The notes below the pieces were generated by a model. That model made no database searches and was not told the origin of the DNA. It worked only from the letters and a program-made list of their open reading frames with translations. DNA of 64,000 bases from Pelodera strongyloides (Eukaryota; Nematoda; Chromadorea; Rhabditida; Rhabditidae), in assembly GCA_036852015.1 (NCBI GenBank), contig JAANDG010000146.1, positions 186,001 through 250,000 of the forward strand, written 5' to 3'. A program made the translations under genes and the position numbers. Positions 56,661 through 64,000 of this stretch are shown in pieces; within the stretch, counting starts at the first letter, position 1, and each line of letters starts with the position of its first letter.

Positions 56661-56795
56661 ATAATAAATATTTATGGGAACAACGAGTCGTAGGGGCCAA
56701 ATAAGACAACTTCTTCATGTAGTGGCTATTAGCTCGCAAACCAAAAGGTACCCTAAGGCCCAAGACGTTGGGGCGGTAAGGACACCATGATACTA
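56661..56795. repeat. Dispersed repeat E, copy 2
   Basis: Same orientation and block order as 16551-16660: CAACGAGTCGTAGGGGCC, GTAGTGGCTATT, AGGTACCCTAAGG, GGACACCATGATACT. It carries an extra insertion around TAGCTCGCAAACC. Confidence 0.75.
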
Positions 56796-57237
56796 ACAAG
56801 GGACCTTGCAATAGAAACTAAAATCCAGTAGAAAGCGGGAAGAACTTTTATGCAAGAATCGGTTAGTTTATTCGTTCCACGGCATGCCAAAATAAACGTA
56901 AAGATGCGCAAGTGGAAAGCAGCCCTTTAAATTTAGAGTTTTGTTACGGAGTAATGATCGTAACTATGTATGTAAACCGACTACAGTATCATCTCCACGC
57001 ATACGCACTACAATGTCGACCTCGGTCATCTGTTTTTAGACAATGACCCGTTTCACCTTTTACTGTTTCAAATCAAATTTCTCCGTTGCTCCAAATTAGT
57101 CAATGAGTGTTGCAAAGTGCTGTCACCCCTGAATTCCCGAGCGTATACGGATGCGGGACGCGCGTGCGGAAAACAAAAAGGGAGCGGGGATGAACGCGCA
57201 CTGCTCGAGATTTTGGGACAACGGTAATCAAAGGAAC

Positions 57238-57451
57238 AAATAGAGAGAGAGAGGACGAGAGGGGGAGAGAGGGGAAGGTGGAGAGAGTGAGAGAGTGATA
57301 GTGCAGTTTGCGTAGGTTAGAGATAAATGATAACCGACCTCTATAAGCGAGGGGGAAGTGGTAGAAGTTGCGGACGAAAATGCATGAGCATAACAGCATA
57401 AAAAGAATAAAACATCAGCTTAGAGTAATACGAGGCGAGACGGCAGAGAGA

Positions 57452-57495
<44 letters not shown>

Positions 57496-57520
57496 CAGAG
57501 ACGAGACAGAGAAAGCGAGA
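57238..57520. repeat. Two (GA)n tracts
   Basis: GA-rich runs at about 57238-57299 and 57452-57520, the second a pure run of more than 20 units. Unique sequence lies between. Confidence 0.9.
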
Positions 57521-58826
57521 TTCTTATTTTGAAAGCCGAACTTCGGACTTATGGTGCACTTGAAAACTACACTATTTCGAAAAACTACACGAGGGTTGGT
57601 GGTTGAATCGATCGATTTAGAATAACAATATGATAAAGACAATTTATAAGTTAACAGTTTCAAACAATCGAACGCAACAATAATAGTTAACAGGTCAATA
57701 CAGCCCCTTCTATCTACCATGTCCTATGTTATGGATAAAGGAATGCGCGTTTCGCGCTCTCTTGCAGGATTGACTGATAGCAATAATAATCAGCGCGGAT
57801 TCCTGCGCGCGCGCTCAACCACCCACCTAGGCGCGCGAGCCTGGAAAATTGATGGTAACGAGAAATAGTGATAAACATGATCGACTTAGCGATAGGAGAG
57901 GGAAATCAGAGAGAGAGAGAGACAGAGAGAGAGAGAGAAAGAGAGAGATCAATCGAAGAGAACATTTGTGGTGCATTTGCTATGCAAGGTATGCAGACAC
58001 ACGTATTTACTTGGTCAGCGACGCAGAGAGTGGAGAGAGACTAGAGAGGCAGAGGTGATACTGTGGTGAAAATAAAATATATATATATATATGTAAGCAA
58101 CTCCAAAATACAGCAATATATATCAATAAATAAAATAAGTAGAAGAAAGTGACAAAATAAGTACTTCGATATTGGACTACAAACTCTTCCAAATGGCAAA
58201 AATCAATATCCAACAAGAAACTGACCTTTACTATATAATAACAATGCAGCTGCTCGAAACTATAAAATCAATAAACATGAATATATCGATCGTTTCTAAT
58301 TCCCGAGAGTTCAGGGTAGATATATATCCATAACGGGGAAAGAATGGAGAGAGCGCCAGCGGGCAACCGCACTCAAGTAGGCATACGGTCACTCGAGCAC
58401 GCTATAGAGAACAGTCTCTATTTGGGATCGGGAGGGTATTTGTGTCGTCTTCATATAAGGCGGTGCACAGCGACAAAGAAAGATGGGTTCTGGCGATCTG
58501 CCAACTGGTGCGGGAAAAGTACTGGGAAGACTGGGAAGACTGATTGGGAATCGCTGGGACCTGACGGAACTTTTGCCCAAACCAGCTTCTCGCTTTTAGC
58601 TGCTGGGCATTTTTGGATAAGAGGTTTCGGAATTGGAAAAGTTTGGTAAAGCCAGCTTCCTCCCCCCAACCCTATTGTGGGAACGACAACTACAGCTGCC
58701 GTATACATGGTCACCATTTTTAGCATTTTCCCATTTGCTTCTGATCACTATTAGAAGGGCTTCAGATGAGGAAATGTATATCTACTAATAACCACTCCTT
58801 CAATTTCTTTTATCTTCTATCGTTCT

Positions 58827-59132
58827 ATCTCTCCCTCTCACCGCTCTTTCTCTCCATCTCTCTCTCTCTCCCTCTTTCTCTCTCTCCCTCTCTCTCTCGC
58901 CCTCTCTCCCTCCCTCTCTCTCTCTCTCTCTTTCCTCATCATTGTTGTGCTGCCCATTCCTGTTGCGGTTAACGTGTCCGCAATTTGCATGCGACCCCGA
59001 TTAGCCCGGTCATTTTCTCTCTCTTCATCGTTATTTCGGCACCTCTCGGAACCTGTCTTTCTCTTTATGCATTCCTCTCCCTCTCTCTTTCACCCTCTCT
59101 CACCTTGTCTCTCTCTCTCTCTCTCTCTCTGT
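58827..59132. repeat. Two (CT)n tracts
   Basis: CT-rich runs at about 58827-58932 and 59060-59132, separated by unique sequence. Confidence 0.9.
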
Positions 59133-60060
59133 CTCGAAGTCCTGAATAGTTTCGAGCCCTGGGAAGGACATGGAAAGACTGCAAGTCTGGGGAACTGCTA
59201 GAATGGTCATATCCAAGTATGGAGGCATGGAATAAATAATAAACAACAACCTGTAGTGATCCATAGATAAACTAGTACCCAACTGATCATGAGTTCGAAA
59301 TTTGACGAAATGAGTACAATTAATATTGGGTTAGAACAGCTGGCTTATTAATGCAACCGTGCTTTTTGGAATCCACCCTTAGTTTAGTAAATAATAATAA
59401 TCATATTCGCCTTACTAAAAGAGTCCTTATTCACAATAGCCCCTATTGGCCTATAGGCCTAGCAGTACGAAGGTCTAACTTAAAAAGCATTGTAATACGG
59501 TAACACTCCGAAGTAAAGGTAGCGAGAGTTTAATTTTCAATTAGCTAAACTGTCTCATTTCTGATCTTTTTTGCAAAATCTAGCCCTGCTCAGCGTCTCG
59601 TTGAGATGGGGAAATTTGTGTGTATATTTCGGATAAATGTCTTGCTTTTCTTGTTATCTTTAGTGGGGGACCGGAAGAAAAGGGGCCAAAAGAAGATTAC
59701 ACGACGTTTGTATATTCAGACACAACTTTTTTTCTAGATGATCTTTTCTCATTTAATTGCTGAGTTGCAATCAATGACGTAAGTAAAACGTTGGCTCGAT
59801 AAAATACTCATTATGAACTGTGATTGTGCGTGTGAATACTTCGTATCTTTTGCGAAGTTATCTGCATCTTAGTGATGGGGATATGTATTAAATTGACTGT
59901 CCTTTTGGCTACATATGTACAAACAGAAAAATATGATATACACTAGCGCAAAAGATGTTGCTCGAAGAGCATGTAGAAAAACTTGTTCAGGTAAAAATGT
60001 TTTTCAGAATGGTATGTAGAGATACAATAAGATCGTACGTGTACTTCAATACTTAATCTG

Positions 60061-60300
60061 TAAGTCAATCAATAACTCGAATAAATCAATATATCAATAG
60101 ATCTACAATTGAGTGGAGCCTGTGGGAGCTAATAGCCATCTCGTTCAACGAACAAATAAATACAATCAAGCAATAAATCGATAGATGTCCCTAAAAGGGG
60201 CGGAGTCTGTGGGCTGATATTTATCTCTGTAAATCAATCAATAAATCAATAGATGTCCCTAGAAGGGGGTGGAGCCTATGGGCACACTGATAGTCATCTT
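60061..60300. repeat. Roughly 80-bp tandem repeat, three diverged units
   Basis: Units share AATCAATAAATCAATAGATGT, then GGGGCGGAGTCTGTGGG or close variants, then ATAGCCATCT or similar. They start near 60061, 60146 and 60228, and copies 2 and 3 are the most alike. Confidence 0.8.
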
Positions 60301-60407
60301 TCTGCTCGAGCGCACGACCGCTTTTACGGACGCGCACCAGCACAACAAGTGTTTATGTGTGTTATAGCAAACATTCTGGGGGACAAACAAACTGGCCAGA
60401 GGGGGAG

Positions 60408-60560
60408 AGGAGCCCATGTTTGAGGGAGGGATAGAGGGAGAGGGAGGGGGATAAGCCTCCCCGGGAGAGAGAAGTGGGGAGAGAGGGTGAGAGGGAGGAG
60501 GGGAAAAGCCTCACCCACACACAGAGAGAGGCAAGATAGAGGGAGGGGGGGGGGAGGAGG
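60408..60560. repeat. G-rich purine tract
   Basis: GGGAGGG-type runs including ten consecutive G residues near 60547. There are several G3+ runs, so it could form G-quadruplex-like structures on the plus strand. Confidence 0.85.
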
Positions 60561-61060
60561 AGGAATCCTCCCTGAGCATGGGGAGGTGACAAAAGTTACA
60601 AGCGTTTTGCATGATTGTGCCGAAAGGCTGAAGCCTGATTGTGAGAAATAGACATAGAATGTGTTGCTTTAAATTTTAAATTGACTAATTCTAGGCTATG
60701 TACTTGTTCAGGATATTGTAAAAAAGTCAAAGCCTCTCATGTCATGCATGTCCAGTGTTCGAGTAGACCGACCTAAAAATAAAGCATCACTAAGATGCAA
60801 CAAAAAAAGTAAAATACTTCCTCATGCCGGAAAACCCGCTCTTCTGTGAGGAGAAGATGGGGATGAAGTACTTTATAAGGGTAAATTACTTCATAAAAAA
60901 GGCATCACATGTATTGACGTAAAGACGACATCCAGCTTCAAGAAAGTATACAAGGTACACATTATATCACACAAAATGAGGACAATAAACTACGTACTGT
61001 GCTTCTGTAGTGAAAGGGCTACTTTAGAAGAAACTTAGATGGTAGAGGAAACGTAAATTG

Positions 61061-61101
61061 AGAGACAGGGAGAGAGACGTAACGAAAGACAGAGACAGAG
61101 G

Positions 61102-61157
<56 letters not shown>

Positions 61158-61540
61158 AGTACGTTGAGGATTTTCCAATAAAACGCAAAAACACAATCAA
61201 ACTTAAAACGGAATCCTTGAAAGGTAAAACCAAAATCGGAAACCATTTAGTACTATGAGAGTGGGAGAGGAAAGGGGGTCAGTTAGAGAGGAGGTCGAGA
61301 AAAAAAAAGTGAGTGAGAACCTTAGAACCTTAGCGAACTCTAATTGATGACCGGGTGGATCGAAGTCTCATCTGAGAGAGAGAGGCAGAGACAGACAGAG
61401 AGAGAGAGAGAGAGACATAGGGAGACAGATAGCGAGAGACAGAGAGAGAAAGAGAGAAAGAGAAAGAGAGAGAGATAGGGAGAGGCAGAGAGACAGAGAG
61501 AGAAAGAGAGAGAGATAGGGAGAGGCAGAGAGACAGAGAG
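61061..61540. repeat. (GA)n tracts
   Basis: GA runs at about 61075-61160 and 61373-61540. The second contains an internal duplication of a 48-base GA-rich unit (AGGGAGAGGCAGAGAGACAG twice). Confidence 0.9.
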
Positions 61541-62596
61541 ATCATAAAGTGTGAAAATGTCAGGTTATGAAGAATCGCAGAACACAACTTATCTGATTGA
61601 ATATTACATATCAAATGCATCAATGTTAAATCAACCGTGAAAATTGACACAGTTGAAAAGAATAAAGTGAGCCGAGAAGTGAACGAAGTTTTATGAAAAG
61701 ATGATGGCATTTTTCGGATTTTCACAATAAATTGTATTAATATTTTACAATGTTTTATCTAAGAATGAGCACGCAGGAGACAAACACACAAACAAACATA
61801 GATAGCTACGCATCTCTAACACGTTGAAATGTATAATTTAGGCGCAATTGCAATATTAGATGAAACTTAAATTATAAGACTAGGTCGACTACATACAATT
61901 ACATAAAATCAGCTGTAGTAAAGTAAAATTTGACTACAGGATTTCTCCACGCGCCCACGAATTTATAGAACATCCAACACTACAAAAGTATATTGCACGA
62001 AATGTAATAATGTGAATAAGTGGGCTGGGACAAGAAAAAGGGGTAAACGTGTGAATTTTTGGGTATGCCAACTTGCCGACTCCCCCATGTACGGCTTTCT
62101 CTTTTTTTTTTCTTTTTTTTTGGTCCCGACTAGCGTTGGCCCGAATTTCTACTCAAAAAGTATCAGACAAAGCTCTTTGAAACAGCCGATCATAAACTAT
62201 CCTCTTTGTAAAACTATATGATTACGCCTGGTATAGTATATTAAAATAAAAATACACAATATATGTATTTTGGAATATGTTGGTTTTCTGAACAGACCAG
62301 GAAACTGATTAATATATAATGCAGAGCAAAGTTTTCCTGGCGTATACGCGATACGAGTAGACTTTGGAGGAAATTATTCATTTGTAGAAATGTTGAGGCG
62401 AAAAACCGCATAAACACGTTGCTGCGACATCTAGTAAAACATGTAAAAAAAATATGCTTGAATAAACGAAAACGTTATAAAACTTCAGTGTAAAAGATTT
62501 ATATCCATGATAATAAAAAATCATGAAACGAGACATCATACAGTAGAAAATACCAATAACCGATTAAAATACGACTGATACTACCTCGGCGCGCTG

Positions 62597-62663
62597 ATTG
62601 GCTGGTCTGCTACAGAAGAAGCTACGCTGATTGGCTCGCCCATTACAAAACAACGCTGATTGG
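62597..62663. promoter_or_regulatory. Three inverted CCAAT boxes (promoter-like)
   Basis: CGCTGATTGGCT occurs three times, with ATTGG at 62597, 62630 and 62659, spaced 33 and 29 bases, about three helical turns. On the minus strand each reads AGCCAATCAGCG, a full NF-Y-type CCAAT box. The next 200 bases are unusually GC- and CpG-rich for this window. It could drive EPS8, which is transcribed on the minus strand, or a plus-strand gene beyond the window. No start site can be assigned. Confidence 0.55.
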
Positions 62664-62907
62664 CTATCATTGCGCGCGATTGTCGCACTTTAGCGGCAAG
62701 GTGCCGGGAGCGTGCATTCTGAGGTCATGCCCTCGGATGACCCCGAGATAGTGTTCGATTCGTATACAACAATACAGTGACAGACAACAATTGCAGGTGA
62801 ACATCACAGGTGAACCGTGGCGCGTGGATTCGGTACGCGTTGCGTGCGCCTTCTTCTTACCGGCTTTCTACATTAGGACTGGGAGCTAAATGCGGGAGAG
62901 ACCGGTG

Positions 62908-62995
62908 AGAGAGAGAGAGAGAGAGAGAGAGTAAGAGAAGGAGAGAGGGAGAGAGAAAAGGATAAATAGAGCCGAAGAGAAAGAGAGGCAGAGAG
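62908..62995. repeat. (GA)n tract downstream of CCAAT patch
   Basis: GA run following the CpG-rich patch. GA-repeat elements are frequent near animal promoters, but this window has so many that position alone proves little. Confidence 0.85.
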
Positions 62996-62999
62996 AGAT

Positions 63000-64000
63000 C
63001 CTACAGACCCGTCCTCAGATCCACCCAACTCGCTTCGCGCACTCCAGTATACAGTTGCAATAGACCTAGGTTATAGCGATTGTCAGAGGAGGCTAATTTC
63101 TATAGGGAAAATTATCTCACTAATTGCGGGAATGACACCGGCTTCAAGTCGAGCTACTGTTTTTTTTTCTTGTGCTCAGCAACGTATCGTAACCCGACAA
63201 TTTTCCCGCTCCAGTTGATCAACGTAACTCAATTACATAACAGTATTATTCGGGCTCTCAGTGCGCTTTAGCAGTTATATTTGTTAGCTTATCGGCTTAT
63301 TGCGCAACTAAGCGTGCAGGTCTGGCAGGTCATATGCATAGAGTATGAAAAGCCGGTGTTGGTACGCTATGAGTTCACAAAGAATGTTCAGATAACAGGT
63401 ACTGTAAAGGAATAGCACATCACTACGCACCTGAGAAAGCCGAGTTAGAATTAAAAGAAAAAAGTACTAGAAATTAATGAAGAGGAGTATAGAGACAGCG
63501 GATGGAGAGAGAGGATGAAGGCATGAAAGAGAGAATAAGAAAGGGAGAGAGAATATTTTATTTTAGTTTCCAACCTACTTTTCACACGTTTCACCAAATC
63601 CTAATTTACAGACAGAAGCCTGCTAGGCCCGTTTCAAGCTCAGACAATAAAGGACAACGTGAAACTTGCGGCGTGCATGTGGCGTGCATGCGGCGCGAAA
63701 GCGCGCCGTTGGGAACTGGCTTGCAAGTTGCCCGCCGTAAGGTTGCCGCTTTCACGCCAATTTTCGCCAGTGACTGCATCGCTATTCCAATACGTAATTC
63801 CTTACCGTTACACGACGAAAATCAATATCACCTCCATGCTTTTTATATCACAGATTTTTATATTGTTCAACAGCAAACCAGGTAAAAAAGGTTTATTTTC
63901 ACAAAAACGAATTTAAACACCTAATAATTGTTTCTCTCCAGGCGAGATATCGTACGGCAAATGAACACAAAACAATGAGCAGCTAGAAAATGAGTAGCTA
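63000..64000. other. Window end without a supported gene
   Basis: Nothing here was supported as coding. A small hairpin GGCGCG-AAAG-CGCGCC lies near 63692-63707, next to GCATGC-type words (CGTGCATGTGGCGTGCATGC) like those at 17919 and 19903. Confidence 0.5.

Larger units (their letters stand above)
49505..62580. other. Gene-poor region upstream of the EPS8 start
   Basis: No convincing coding exon chain on either strand. It holds family A copy 8, family C copy 3, a TTAA element at 55031, repeat E copy 2, tandem repeats near 60.1 kb and many GA/CT tracts (listed separately). It probably includes EPS8 5' introns and non-coding exons, but these cannot be placed from sequence alone. Confidence 0.6.

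Noticed and set aside
58344..58649. A 101-residue ORF containing AGNRTQV
   Set aside because: Short motifs of this kind recur in chance translations of repeats. No family domain or splice context was found.
61019..61725. Long Ser/Leu-rich or Arg/Glu-rich ORFs across GA/CT tracts, here and at 34292, 42520, 52625, 57415 and 58766
   Set aside because: CT repeats read as Ser-Leu and GA repeats as Arg-Glu in any frame, so open length is not evidence of coding.
63502..63885. A 127-residue ORF at the window end
   Set aside because: It starts within GA-rich sequence, overlaps another long frame, and shows no conserved motif. A first exon of a gene beyond the window cannot be excluded but is not supported.
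1..64000. CRISPR arrays, operons, phage or bacterial genes
   Set aside because: All supported genes are intron-containing animal genes. The direct repeats seen are microsatellites, transposons or local duplications.

Overview
This is a window of animal nuclear DNA. It is AT-rich, its genes are split into short exons with GT-AG introns, and it is full of small non-coding transposons and (GA/CT)n tracts. The recognisable proteins are a GTP cyclohydrolase feedback regulator, COA1, a TMEM68-type acyltransferase and EPS8. They are metazoan families and point to an invertebrate, possibly an early-branching one such as a sponge, but I cannot name the species. No bacterial, viral or plasmid genes were seen. 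Every gene model was built by hand from open frames, splice sites and phase continuity. Almost none of the long single-frame ORFs is a gene by itself.

Layout. Bases 1-18200 hold a tight head-to-tail row of five plus-strand genes: the 3' end of an unrecognised coiled-coil protein (26-2325), a textbook GFRP (3853-4370), COA1 (4989-7042), a divergent GFRP-like paralogue (7925-8628), and a 387-residue TMEM68/DIESL-type acyltransferase (9837-18174, 12 exons). Possible extra plus-strand exons lie at 18204-20638. From about 20640 to 23748 I see only repeats. From 23749 to 49455 lies a complete minus-strand EPS8 gene. It has 26 coding exons joined in frame to 947 residues, with PTB, EPS8 helical, coiled-coil, SH3, proline-rich and C-terminal effector regions in the expected order. 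From 49505 to the end there are no convincing coding exons, but many GA/CT tracts, several small transposons and, near 62.6-62.9 kb, a promoter-like patch with three evenly spaced inverted CCAAT boxes.

Function. The neighbours do not form one pathway. GFRP controls tetrahydrobiopterin synthesis, COA1 helps build respiratory complexes, TMEM68 makes neutral lipid in the ER, and EPS8 controls actin and Rac signalling. The tandem GFRP/GFRP-like pair around COA1 is the one sign of local gene duplication.

The most unusual structure is a set of unrelated-looking short inverted-repeat elements that share the terminus TTAA-AG. At least five families are present. Two of them abut at one shared TTAA, and most sit inside introns, especially those of EPS8. 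There are also a foldback element of roughly 1.9 kb, three cases in which part of an exon has been copied into a nearby intron, and a pair of phase-matched, possibly mutually exclusive exons in EPS8.
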